A stretch of 64,000 nt of DNA, from contig NZ_CP138332.1 of the NCBI RefSeq assembly GCF_033955345.1, positions 5,497,553-5,561,552 of the forward strand. Direction: 5' to 3'. The stretch's first letter is position 1, and each line of letters begins with the position of its first letter. A program made the translations under genes and the position numbers. The DNA is from Sphingobacterium bambusae (GTDB lineage Bacteria > Bacteroidota > Bacteroidia > Sphingobacteriales > Sphingobacteriaceae). The notes below the pieces were generated by a model, which was given only the letters and a program-made list of their open reading frames with translations, was not told the origin of the DNA and searched no databases. Below are positions 33,709 through 42,699 of the stretch, piece by piece.

Positions 33709-34639
33709 GCAGATACAACACATCAAGAAACTTATACAAAATTACCTTGCGAAGAAAACAACAAAGCAGGAAGACCAAGCATTAGCGCAATGGTTCTCCG
33801 CCTTGGAGGAAAAGCCGCTTCCGCATGATACAAAGCAGCTAAGCGAAATTGAAAAATCGCTATGGTCTAACATCCAAGGAGCGACAAATAGTACAGATCC
33901 CGTAAAACACAAAAGCGTATGGTTTTGGCCGGCCATTGCCAGCACGGCCGCGCTATTGCTTTTTACTATAGGTCTCTCCTACTACTTTATAAATTCACCG
34001 AAAACCTATACAACCGCCTATGGCGAGACAAAAAATATAGCGCTGCCCGATGGCTCCACGGTGTCGCTCGGTGAAAACAGCCGCTTGGTTGTTTCCAATG
34101 ACTTCGCAGCATCTGCAAAAAGAAAAGTGCAACTATACGATGGTCAGGCATTCTTTCAGGTAGCGAAAGACGCAAGCAGACCGTTCGTCGTAGCGGGTGA
34201 AAACATGCAGACCGAAGTATTGGGTACTTCATTCCATATTCATGCAAAAAAAGGCGCGTCGGCTTGGCGCATCTTCGTAAAAACGGGTAAGGTACGCGTG
34301 TTTGACCGGCGTGATTCTACCAAGAAATTCACCTTAATGGCTCAGGAGTCACTGCTGTATGCACAGCACGACCGATCGTTTAAGCTCCGGAAGGACAACG
34401 ATCAGCAGCAGTACCTTACATTCAACGAAAACAATCTTCTTGAAGTCGCTAAAGAGCTAGAAAAGCACTTTGCGCTACGCATCACGATAGAAGCTGGGCT
34501 AGAAAATGATCATCATTTCTCGGGAGAATTTAAAGCTACGGAATCGATGTCTGAAATTCTAGAAATCATCTGTATTGCGACAGGAACGCAATACAGCCTT
34601 CAAGGAAATGAAGTAACGATAAGCTCGATCAAGAAATAA
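33707..34639 (+). CDS. FecR-type anti-sigma factor
   Basis: A 310-residue single-pass membrane regulator. The N-terminal cytoplasmic part (about 1-65) binds the sigma factor; one membrane segment lies at about 67-91 (WPAIASTAALLLFTIGLSYY). The periplasmic FecR domain follows (TAYGETKNIALPDGSTVSLG, about 104), and the C-terminus is a DUF4974-like STN-interacting domain (LTFNENNLLEVAKELEKHF, about 243). It should receive a signal from the SusC receptor's N-terminal domain and control the upstream sigma factor. Confidence 0.92.
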   Translation: MQIQHIKKLIQNYLAKKTTKQEDQALAQWFSALEEKPLPHDTKQLSEIEKSLWSNIQGATNSTDPVKHKSVWFWPAIASTAALLLFTIGLSYYFINSPKTYTTAYGETKNIALPDGSTVSLGENSRLVVSNDFAASAKRKVQLYDGQAFFQVAKDASRPFVVAGENMQTEVLGTSFHIHAKKGASAWRIFVKTGKVRVFDRRDSTKKFTLMAQESLLYAQHDRSFKLRKDNDQQQYLTFNENNLLEVAKELEKHFALRITIEAGLENDHHFSGEFKATESMSEILEIICIATGTQYSLQGNEVTISSIKK

Positions 34640-34743
34640 TCACATACATAAACAATTGGCAACTGAACACCGGATAGCGCGCAAAACTAAATAGGTCTGG
34701 TAAAGGAAACCAAAACTCAACAAACAGTACAGAAAAGAAAACC

Positions 34744-37700
34744 ATGAAAAGTTACCTATTACTACTTACCGGAGCCTGTCTTTGGACCGGAACAACAGCT
34801 CACGGTAAGTTATTGCCTAGTACAGCTATTTATGCTATGCAGGCCAAAGAAAGTTCACTACTGCGTTCACTAGAGCATGTTGCCAAAGCGGCAGGAAAAC
34901 GACTGGTCTACGACAAGGAAATTCTTAACGGTAAAACAGCAAGGCCTTATCGCGCCAACCAGTCGTTGGATGTCATACTTACCGATCTGCTAGCCGGGAC
35001 TGGCGTAGGATTTCAGATCAAAGGCGAAATCATCGTGCTGCACGTCGCAAAGGATAACCCTAACAACAGTTCCCGCCAGCTAAGCAGCAACCAACAGGAA
35101 GTAACCCTACGTGGAACGGTTAAGGATGAACTAACCGGACAACCAGTAGCCGGAGCAACGATCTTGCTGCTAGGCAGCAACCGCTCGGCACAGACCGGCG
35201 TCGATGGACAGTTTAGCCTGCGCGGCAAGGACGGCGAGTTCTTGAAACTTCGCATCAGTTTTATGGGCTACAAGACAAAAGATGTGAGCATAGCCGCCGG
35301 TGCTGCACATGAATCTCTAGCCATTAACCTCGCCCAAGATCTTTTTGGCTTGGACGAAGTCGTTGTTACCGGCCAAGGCCTGGACATCAACAAAAGACGC
35401 CTCTCCACCAACGTAGCCAGTATCAGCGGCGCGGAACTGGAAAAGGTTCCCGCCACGCGCTTCGATCAGCTGTTGCAATCAAAATTACCCAATGCACAAA
35501 TCCGCCTCACGGGCGGACAGTCGGGGGCAACATCATTGATTCGCGCACGTGGTGTGGTTTCGGCATTTATGAACTCTACGCCTGTCATCTACATCGACGG
35601 CGTTCGGATGGATAACCTGAATACCGCTTCGACCATTGGTGGCGGCAGTGCACAGGGATCCGGCGTGAGCGCATTAGCGGATATTCCTATTGACAACATC
35701 GAGCGTGTAGAATATGTAAACGGTGGTGCAGCCACCACCCTTTACGGATCGGACGCCGCCAATGGGGTCATCCAGATCTTCACAAAAAAAGGCGGTGCTG
35801 ACCGCACCAGTGTCTCCGCAGAGGCTACGGTTGGGGCAGAACGCGCCACGACAGATTTCCTGCACTTCGACCGTACAAAAGAACTGCTTTTTGAACCCGG
35901 GCTTTTCCAGCGCTACAATGTAGCGGTAAACGGAAACAGTGGGAAAGTAGGCTACAGCGTTACCGGAGCATACCTCAATAGTTCGGGCGTACAAATATTT
36001 AAGCAAAATCAAAACAAGCGATTCGACCTTCGTACAGGCTTTAAGGCCGAGCTGCATGATAAGGTGTCCTACGAGAGTAGCTTTTCCTTTGTGAACAACA
36101 GCTACAAGCGTACGCGTAACGGTAACCAAGGCGGTTATACCGGTCTTTGGTATGCGGAAAGTGGAGCCTCGGCCGTGACCGGGCCAAACCCGCGCTTCAA
36201 CCCGCGTATCGACGAGCTTTCTGACGAGGAATTTGCCAATATGAAAACATTTGTCCATACCGCTGAACGGCTGCAGGACAATGATATCATCGTGAACCGA
36301 TTCCAAACAGCGCAAACCTTCCAGTACAGGCCCACACACAATATCAATGTGAAAGCTGTTGGCGGTATAGACTACCGCGTTGTACGCAACCAAACGATAC
36401 AGACCAACGAATACCTAACGCACACCACGGGCAACCTGAGTACCGATCGCGGCAGCATCAACAGTGGCGAACGTAAATTTTGGGGGCTTACCCTCGAGCT
36501 AAACGCGCAACATAAAGCGGAAATCGGCGACTTTTCCGCCGTGACTACTGTAGGCGGACAGCTCTTCCGAAACGAAGATCGGCAGGTAGCCTACAATGGC
36601 ACCAATGTGCGTGATGGCGCAAGGACTATCGCCGATGCCATTGTGACCAGTAGCAACAGCTTTGTGGATGAAGTCGTTAATTACGGTGTATATGTGCAAA
36701 CGAATCTCGGCTGGCAAAACAAGCTATTTCTCGATCTAGGTTTACGTGGCGATGGAAATAGTGCTTTCGGTAAGGACATCGGCGTACAGTACTACCCAAA
36801 AGTAGGATTCTCCTATATTCCATCAGCAGAAAGCTGGTGGGCAGATCATCTGAGCTTTTTGCCATCCGCCAAGTTGCGCGGTAACTACGGACTTGCCGGA
36901 AATTTCCCACCTTCCTTCCAAAACTTACGCACGGTAAGCTTTGGTGGATATTTGGGTGACCAAGCGGGTTCATTTGGTATGCCGGGGGTAGACCTGCGCC
37001 CAGAAAAGACCAGTACCTTTGAAGCGGGCCTCGACCTCGGCTTTTGGAAAGATCGCCTCACACTTTCAGCAGGCATGTACCATGCGACAACAAACGATGC
37101 ACTCTTTTCCGTACCTGCTGCTCCATCAACCGCAGAAGCGGAAGCCCTACGCAATGTCGGGAAAATCCTAAACCGTGGATTGGAATTCTCGACGCAGATT
37201 ATGGCCATCCAAAAAGAACATACCTCCTTAAAATTCAACCTCGCGGTCAACACCCTATACAACACGGTACTCTCCTCTAATGGTGCTGCTCCCTTCAACA
37301 TAGCTGGATTTAGTGAGCGTACCATACAGACCGTCGTACAAGAAGGTTACCCGATCGGATTTATCCGCGGTGCCTATGGCGAATTTGGTGAAGACGGTGT
37401 CCTTGCCACGACCACGCCGCTACAGTATCTAGGTACCACCATTCCGGATCTTTTTGGAAGCATGGGCGTCAATTTTCAATGGAAGGGACTGAATGTATTT
37501 GCCAATGCCGACTACCAAGAAGGTGCTTACGCAAACAATTGGGACAGCCAATTTCGCTACAACTATGGTGCTGGCGATGAAGGTATTCCGCAAGGCGAGA
37601 TCGATTCGGAATTTGGACGTACACGCTGGTTGCAATTTACGAACATGTTTATTGAAAAAACGGACTACATCAAGATTCGTACAATTGGTGCGAGCTATAC

Positions 37701-37914
37701 CTTACCGAGCCATGCCATCAAATCCTTTGCAAAAAGCCTCGTGATCAGCGGCTCGGTCATGAACCCGTTCAACTTTGCCACATCCTCCTTTGATCCAGAA
37801 GCCACCATCAGTGGTGCCGCTAAAGGGCAAGGGCGCGCAACGACAGGAGGTATCTCCTACGCGACCTACTCGGCTCCTCGTCAATTTTTAGTATCTGTAA
37901 AAATGTCTCTCTAA
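34744..37914 (+). CDS. SusC/RagA TonB-dependent receptor with STN domain
   Basis: A 1056-residue outer-membrane transporter. Signal peptide (about 1-20), then an STN signalling domain (about 45-105), a carboxypeptidase-D-like regulatory domain (VTLRGTVKDELTGQPVAGAT, about 121), the plug (LDEVVVTGQGLDINKRRLST, about 202; ALADIPIDNIERVEYVNGG) and a long beta-barrel ending in SVKMSL. It imports a ligand captured by the SusD-like partner. The STN domain matches the adjacent sigma/FecR pair, making this a trans-envelope signalling receptor. The substrate is unknown, but the linked metallophosphatase hints at a phosphorylated compound. Confidence 0.93.
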   Translation: MKSYLLLLTGACLWTGTTAHGKLLPSTAIYAMQAKESSLLRSLEHVAKAAGKRLVYDKEILNGKTARPYRANQSLDVILTDLLAGTGVGFQIKGEIIVLHVAKDNPNNSSRQLSSNQQEVTLRGTVKDELTGQPVAGATILLLGSNRSAQTGVDGQFSLRGKDGEFLKLRISFMGYKTKDVSIAAGAAHESLAINLAQDLFGLDEVVVTGQGLDINKRRLSTNVASISGAELEKVPATRFDQLLQSKLPNAQIRLTGGQSGATSLIRARGVVSAFMNSTPVIYIDGVRMDNLNTASTIGGGSAQGSGVSALADIPIDNIERVEYVNGGAATTLYGSDAANGVIQIFTKKGGADRTSVSAEATVGAERATTDFLHFDRTKELLFEPGLFQRYNVAVNGNSGKVGYSVTGAYLNSSGVQIFKQNQNKRFDLRTGFKAELHDKVSYESSFSFVNNSYKRTRNGNQGGYTGLWYAESGASAVTGPNPRFNPRIDELSDEEFANMKTFVHTAERLQDNDIIVNRFQTAQTFQYRPTHNINVKAVGGIDYRVVRNQTIQTNEYLTHTTGNLSTDRGSINSGERKFWGLTLELNAQHKAEIGDFSAVTTVGGQLFRNEDRQVAYNGTNVRDGARTIADAIVTSSNSFVDEVVNYGVYVQTNLGWQNKLFLDLGLRGDGNSAFGKDIGVQYYPKVGFSYIPSAESWWADHLSFLPSAKLRGNYGLAGNFPPSFQNLRTVSFGGYLGDQAGSFGMPGVDLRPEKTSTFEAGLDLGFWKDRLTLSAGMYHATTNDALFSVPAAPSTAEAEALRNVGKILNRGLEFSTQIMAIQKEHTSLKFNLAVNTLYNTVLSSNGAAPFNIAGFSERTIQTVVQEGYPIGFIRGAYGEFGEDGVLATTTPLQYLGTTIPDLFGSMGVNFQWKGLNVFANADYQEGAYANNWDSQFRYNYGAGDEGIPQGEIDSEFGRTRWLQFTNMFIEKTDYIKIRTIGASYTLPSHAIKSFAKSLVISGSVMNPFNFATSSFDPEATISGAAKGQGRATTGGISYATYSAPRQFLVSVKMSL

Positions 37915-37927
37915 TCTGCTAAACACC

Positions 37928-39364
37928 ATGAAAATAACATATCTATCCTATTGCATATTGGCTGGCGCTACCCTGCTGTTCAACGCTTGTGAGCTCACCG
38001 AAGTTACCAACCCCTATGTCACCGAAGATCGCTTTGTCGAAGGCTCACAATCCAAAGATATTTGGTTGGACGGCGTACGTCGGCAGGCCAGCTTAACCGT
38101 CGGTACCGTTGTCGAATTCACGGAACTGGTATCTGACAACTACTTTAACAACTATACGCAAAGTAGCAAGGTATTTGACAATCCGGAGCTCAATTACTTC
38201 GACAGAGACGTCACCAATATCCAAGCGACCATTCATAAATTAATGGAGATGAGTGCATTTGGGTTAAACAGATTCACCTACGATCAGACGCCAGAAGAAG
38301 CTGCAAAGAAAGCAGAACTACTATTCTTTAAAGCCTATGCGCATATTTTAGGCGCCGAATTGTATGTTGGCATCCCTACCAGCACACTTGGCGTAGTGGA
38401 AACCCCCAGCGAGCTTTTTACCAAAGCAATCGCGCTACTTAGCGAAGCCGCTACCCTGTATAACACGCAGGCAGATAAGGAAGCCTGTACCTTGCTGATG
38501 GCGCGCTGCCATTATGGTATGGGGCATGTAGAGGAAGCCTCGGCCCTAGCACGGCAGATCATAGCTTCGCCACTGATGCTCCGCCAAGTGAAATATGGCA
38601 CGCAGAGCGGTCCATCCAATAACTTTCAAAGTGCGATTTTCTCCAGCACAACCAATTCTTTTGCCCCATTGCCTCGTTTGGACTTCCTAGATCCGAAATA
38701 CTTTCACCAAACGAGCACTATTTTCGATGACGAGAAGCCCATTGCGATCGCAAAAGCGGAAGAAGCCTACCTAATCCTCGCTGAAGCCTTGGTTGCGCAG
38801 CAAAACATTCCAGCAGCTAAACAGATGTTAAAGGATCTGCTGAGCAATACCGTGAGCAAGCGCCCCGTCGTTCAGCTCAACGATAGCAGGGAAACACGCA
38901 ACGGTGGAAACCGGAGAGATTATCCGTTGACCGCCGTGCAGGTGAAATTTGATGCGGCATCGCCGGCAAAATCAGGACTGGTGCTTGATAGAAAACAGGG
39001 CAATATTGCCGCATACAGCGTATCGGGCACACAGGTGACGGCAGTCATGATCGACGCCGTGGCAACCGAAGATGATGCGCTATACCTGATCTACCTTATG
39101 CGCCAAGAGATATTCATCGCTGAAGGGCGCCGCATGACGGACCTAGGCATGCGTTTTCCGGTATCACAACGCGAACAACTAAACAACGCCAACGTGACGG
39201 ACGCACATATACAAGCAATAATCCCAGATTTTATACCCTTAAATAGAGGTTTGGACGATTTCACCTACGACACGGGCAGTGCCGTGGTAACCATGGCCTA
39301 TGACATGAATAAAGTATTGGTAGCAAATAAAACATCGGCATACATCATGCCCTTTAAAAATTAA
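37928..39364 (+). CDS. SusD/RagB-like nutrient-binding lipoprotein
   Basis: A 478-residue lipoprotein with lipobox FNAC (Cys21). It has SusD-like helical repeats, including AAKKAELLFFKAYAHILGAE (about 118) and AEEAYLILAEALVAQQNIPA (about 278), and the C-terminal RQEIFIAEGRRMTDLGMRF segment at about 397, standard in the family. It caps the SusC barrel on the cell surface and binds the ligand. It starts 13 bases after the SusC stop and is followed after 11 bases by the metallophosphatase, so all three are one operon. Confidence 0.9.
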   Translation: MKITYLSYCILAGATLLFNACELTEVTNPYVTEDRFVEGSQSKDIWLDGVRRQASLTVGTVVEFTELVSDNYFNNYTQSSKVFDNPELNYFDRDVTNIQATIHKLMEMSAFGLNRFTYDQTPEEAAKKAELLFFKAYAHILGAELYVGIPTSTLGVVETPSELFTKAIALLSEAATLYNTQADKEACTLLMARCHYGMGHVEEASALARQIIASPLMLRQVKYGTQSGPSNNFQSAIFSSTTNSFAPLPRLDFLDPKYFHQTSTIFDDEKPIAIAKAEEAYLILAEALVAQQNIPAAKQMLKDLLSNTVSKRPVVQLNDSRETRNGGNRRDYPLTAVQVKFDAASPAKSGLVLDRKQGNIAAYSVSGTQVTAVMIDAVATEDDALYLIYLMRQEIFIAEGRRMTDLGMRFPVSQREQLNNANVTDAHIQAIIPDFIPLNRGLDDFTYDTGSAVVTMAYDMNKVLVANKTSAYIMPFKN

Positions 39365-39375
39365 GTGAACAAACC

Positions 39376-40977
39376 ATGAAAAACAAAATCAAATACGTAC
39401 TGAGTAGCGCTCTCCTATCTCTTTCCGCTGCTGCAGGCGCACAGGAAATGGCTAGAGGAACGGTATTTCTAGATTCAAATGGCAATGGTAAATTGGATAG
39501 AAAAGAAAGCGGTATCCCCAATGTAGCGGTCAGCAACGGTGTCGACGTGATACTGACCAATTCCCAAGGTAAATATGAACTACCTGTAGCAGATGACAAT
39601 ATTATCTTTGTTATCAAGCCCAGTGGGTATAGCGTGGCCTTAGACGAGCATCAGCTCGCCAAATCGTACTATATCCATAAACCCAAAGGTTCACCGGCAG
39701 ACCTGCAATACCCCGGCGTTTCGCCAACAGGCCCCTTGCCCCAGTCTATAGACTTTGCTTTAAACAAGGCTACAGAAAAAGACAGCTTTCGGATGCTTGT
39801 TTTCGGCGACCCACAAGCCTACACCGCACAGGAGATGACATTTTTTAACCGTGCCATTGTCGACGAAGTTGTCGGGATAAAAGGCGTAGCTTTTGGCTTA
39901 AGTTTAGGCGACCTCGTTGGTGATGACCTTAGTCTCCATCCTTCATATAAAGCAGCTATAGCCCGCATAGGATTACCATGGTACAACCTGAAAGGCAACC
40001 ACGATATGAACTATAACGTGGCGGCGGACAGCTTATCGGATGAAACTTTCGAAAAGAATTTCGGTCCGGCAAACTATTCCTTCAACTACGGTAATGTGCA
40101 TTTTATCGTCTTGGACAATGTACGTTACCCAAATCCACGTAAGGGTAATGGCTATCTAGGCGGCTTCCGTAAAGAGCAGCTCGACTTTGTGGAGAATGAC
40201 CTGAAACATGTCGATACATCAACGTTGGTTGTTTTGGCCTTTCATATACCCTTAGACCACCGCAATGGCGATACCTTCCGGCCTGAGGATAGACAGCGTT
40301 TGTTTGACCTGCTAAAGGAATACCCCCATACACTGTCTCTTTCCGCACATATGCATACGCAGACGCAGCATTTCTACGACGCCAAGGAGGGCTGGAAACA
40401 GGCAAAAGCGCATCATGAATACAATGCTGGAACAACATCTGGCGATTGGTATTCGGGCGAACTAGACCAACGCGGCGTTCCCACAGCGACGATGCGCGAC
40501 GGAACACCACATGGCTACGCATTTATCGATTTCAACAAACAGGATTACCGAATCAGCTATAAAGTTTCTGGCAAGGATTCGACCTATCAAATCAACCTGT
40601 TTCATCCAAAAGTTGTTGGTCAGGGCAAACGTACCCGAGCCGCTATCTTCGCTAACTTTTTTATGGGCCATCATGGCAATAAAGTGGAATATGCGATCGA
40701 CGGAGGATCTTGGCAAAAAATGATGCCTGCTCGGACCATTGACCCCGCTTACTCGGCTATCCTATACCCTTGGGACAATCTAGAAACGCTCTTGCCGGGA
40801 CGACGCCCGACGGATGCCATGGTGAGTGCACACCTTTGGCGCATTGGCTTGCCGGTAGACCTAGCTGTTGGTGAACATACGATTACCGTTCGCGCGACAG
40901 ACGATTATGGCGTCGTACACCAAGCTAACAGTACATACAAAATTGAACCAACGAAGAACTACCCGGATTTAAAGTAG
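39376..40977 (+). CDS. Secreted calcineurin-like metallophosphatase
   Basis: A 533-residue protein with a signal peptide (about 1-22). An SdrD-B-like/MetallophosN beta domain comes first (GTVFLDSNGNGKLDRKESGI, about 28), then the calcineurin-type core: FGDPQAYT (about 143), SLGDLVGDD (about 176), LKGNHDMNY (about 205), AFHIPLDH (about 288) and SAHMHTQT (about 323), all metal-ligand motifs. A MetallophosC-type beta domain ends the protein. It should cleave phosphomono- or diesters outside the cytoplasm. As the last gene of the SusCD operon it suggests that the receptor takes up a phosphate-containing ligand or the product. Confidence 0.88.
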   Translation: MKNKIKYVLSSALLSLSAAAGAQEMARGTVFLDSNGNGKLDRKESGIPNVAVSNGVDVILTNSQGKYELPVADDNIIFVIKPSGYSVALDEHQLAKSYYIHKPKGSPADLQYPGVSPTGPLPQSIDFALNKATEKDSFRMLVFGDPQAYTAQEMTFFNRAIVDEVVGIKGVAFGLSLGDLVGDDLSLHPSYKAAIARIGLPWYNLKGNHDMNYNVAADSLSDETFEKNFGPANYSFNYGNVHFIVLDNVRYPNPRKGNGYLGGFRKEQLDFVENDLKHVDTSTLVVLAFHIPLDHRNGDTFRPEDRQRLFDLLKEYPHTLSLSAHMHTQTQHFYDAKEGWKQAKAHHEYNAGTTSGDWYSGELDQRGVPTATMRDGTPHGYAFIDFNKQDYRISYKVSGKDSTYQINLFHPKVVGQGKRTRAAIFANFFMGHHGNKVEYAIDGGSWQKMMPARTIDPAYSAILYPWDNLETLLPGRRPTDAMVSAHLWRIGLPVDLAVGEHTITVRATDDYGVVHQANSTYKIEPTKNYPDLK

Positions 40978-41002
40978 ATTTTTTCGAAAAGATAACAATA
41001 GT

Positions 41003-41036
41003 AAGGCACCTCCATGATTGAGGTGCCTTGCGTTTT
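41003..41036 (+). terminator. Strong terminator of the SusCD operon
   Basis: AAGGCACCTC (41003-41012) and GAGGTGCCTT (41020-41029) are perfect 10-bp arms with a 7-base loop, followed by GCGTTTTT. It lies 26 bases after the metallophosphatase stop. Confidence 0.9.
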
Positions 41037-41064
41037 TACTGGAAGAAACATGTGCTTGGCGTCT

Positions 41065-41283
41065 TTAGATAAAGCCAAATTTGGAGTAAAAATTTTTAGC
41101 AGATTCATTAATCGGCCCTAGGATAACGGTATGGTTACCAACAACAGCACTGATGCCAATCATGCGCCTTAATGCATCAATTAACAGGATTTGTCCTAAT
41201 TTGTTGTCTCGATGATTAACGTGAACAGCGAGAAGGCCGATGACCGCAACCGGAATGTCAATATACGTTACAATACCCGACAA
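41065..41283 (-). pseudogene. GNAT acetyltransferase fragment (TacT-like)
   Basis: A 72-codon frame matching only the second half of the small GNAT toxins/acetyltransferases: IGLLAVHVNHRDNKLGQILL is the acetyl-CoA-binding region, and NESAKNFYSKFGF is the conserved C-terminal motif. Normal proteins are about 160 residues and continue past FGF. Here the N-terminal half is missing and the frame stops at FGFI. No DUF1778-type antitoxin is adjacent. It is most likely a decayed toxin-antitoxin remnant. Confidence 0.7.
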
Positions 41284-41327
41284 TCACAAAAATTTGGCTC
41301 AATAGGTAAAAAAATAATAACCTAATT

Positions 41328-41543
41328 TTGGTTATATTTGTTAAGCGGGTTTTTCAAATGCAACAAGCTTCCAATACGACGGATCTTAGAAAGATCAAAT
41401 CATTACACTTTGAAAAGCTTGAAGGCTCCAATCTTCATTACTCTATAAGAGTTAATATTGGATGGAGAATCATTTTTCGCATTGGAAAAGACGGAATGGT
41501 TGAAGTTTTATATATAGAAGAACTAAACAATCATTACGGCTAA
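41328..41543 (+). pseudogene. higB: Truncated HigB/RelE-type toxin
   Basis: The C-terminal two-thirds of a HigB-like mRNA interferase: LRKIKSLHFEKLEGSNLHYS, IRVNIGWRIIFRI and IEELNNHYG are typical. Full-length toxins are about 90 residues with an N-terminal helical part. Here the frame has only a TTG at 41328 (71 codons) or an ATG at 41358 (61 residues), and an upstream stop at 41307, so the N-terminus is missing. A TATATTTG promoter-like element at 41333-41340 overlaps the frame. The toxin is probably inactive, but the intact higA follows 66 bases later. Confidence 0.65.
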
Positions 41544-41609
41544 TCTTAATTGTACAGCCCCAAAATGGGGCCACATTTTATACTTTAAAAAAATTTATAC
41601 TTTTTAAAA

Positions 41610-41909
41610 ATGAACAATCAGGTCTTTAATTCGGAAGGCGCTGCATTAAATGTAAAAGCATTTCATCCGGGAGAATTTCTCTTGGAGGAAATACTGGAAA
41701 GAAATCTATTAAAAAAAGATGTCGCAAAAACTTTGGGTATTATGCCACATCATCTCAGCGCTATATTTAAAGGTGATAGAAACATATCACCGAAGTTGGC
41801 CATTAAAATAGAAACCCTATTTGACATAAGTGCCGAATATTGGATGAATATGCAGACGGCTTATGATCTCTCGAAAGCACGAGAAGAACTGTTTGCAGAG
41901 GAACACTAA
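41610..41909 (+). CDS. higA: HigA-family antitoxin, XRE-type
   Basis: A 99-residue protein with the HigA signature FHPGEFLLEEILERNLLKKD, an XRE helix-turn-helix (about 35-65, VAKTLGIMPHHLSAIFKGDR) and a C-terminal tail (WMNMQTAYDLSKAREEL). HigA neutralises HigB and represses the operon. It appears intact although its toxin partner lacks its N-terminus, so it may now act only as a repressor. Confidence 0.88.
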   Translation: MNNQVFNSEGAALNVKAFHPGEFLLEEILERNLLKKDVAKTLGIMPHHLSAIFKGDRNISPKLAIKIETLFDISAEYWMNMQTAYDLSKAREELFAEEH

Positions 41910-42091
41910 TGTTAATAGAGCAGGATTAGTTTTGTCTTGCTCTCTATTTAAACGTTCAGACGACTAAGTTATTTCATCCGCCACACCGTATAAATACGTT
42001 TTCGCGCAACGGAAACACCTGTTTAAACATCCAAAATAAGCTATGGTACCTGTTTTGCGATAAATTTGACTTAACCTTAATACGAAGTTAG

Positions 42092-42448
42092 ATGAACCAA
42101 AACAATTTATTTGCCGAAGATATGCCATCCGTGCCGTTGCTTGCGGTTTCTCAAGAGAAAGGTGTGCATGAAGATGTTGAACAAGATGAGCTAGCCTTGA
42201 CCGTGCAGAAAAAGAAACGTGTATTCCTAGCTCTAATTTCCGTACTCATCCTATTTGTTACCGTCAATGTAGGGTATTTCCTGTATAGTCCAGATGCCTT
42301 AGCCAGCATAATGGTTAGTATCTTCTTCATGAACTTGGCCATACTAGCCGGCTTATACTTCTTCAAAAGGAAGAGAAGTGTAGCAGCGTACCGCGCTGTT
42401 ATGTCCTTGGTTAAGGATGAAAATCCAACAAATTCGCGAAAAGAATAA
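42092..42448 (+). CDS. Small membrane protein
   Basis: A 118-residue protein: an acidic N-terminal tail (about 1-38), a Lys/Arg cluster, then two membrane segments (FLALISVLILFVTVNVGYF, about 45-63, and SIMVSIFFMNLAILAGLYFF, about 72-91) and a basic C-terminus. No family is recognised. It is followed after 42 bases by another single-TM gene. Confidence 0.68.
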   Translation: MNQNNLFAEDMPSVPLLAVSQEKGVHEDVEQDELALTVQKKKRVFLALISVLILFVTVNVGYFLYSPDALASIMVSIFFMNLAILAGLYFFKRKRSVAAYRAVMSLVKDENPTNSRKE

Positions 42449-42490
42449 AACTTTCAGCCAGCTTTATTGTTCTTCATCAAATTTTTTAGC

Positions 42491-42676
42491 ATGAATAAAA
42501 GTAAACAAGATATCATTTTAATTGCGAGCGCGTTAATGATCTGCGCTACCGTCCTTGTCGTTATCCTGGGATTAATCGGGATACATGATCGCGGTGTCTT
42601 TTCCAATACCACCAGTGGAGAAACTCCTGCAGCCGCTACGCTAGCGCAAAATATGGTAATTAACGAAAACAGATAG
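42491..42676 (+). CDS. Small single-TM protein
   Basis: A 61-residue protein beginning MNKSKQDIILIASALMICAT. One membrane segment (about 7-31) is followed by a short Ser/Thr/Ala tail. The frame extends to a TTG at 42467, but the ATG at 42491 is preferred. It is probably co-expressed with the upstream two-TM gene. The function is unknown. Confidence 0.6.
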   Translation: MNKSKQDIILIASALMICATVLVVILGLIGIHDRGVFSNTTSGETPAAATLAQNMVINENR

Positions 42677-42699
42677 CGAAATAGAAAAGTAGGCTGCAG

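Noticed and set aside
35674..36393. 239-codon minus-strand frame inside the SusC gene
   Set aside because: It is a shadow of the receptor barrel, with Cys/Val-rich composition unlike the neighbouring genes.
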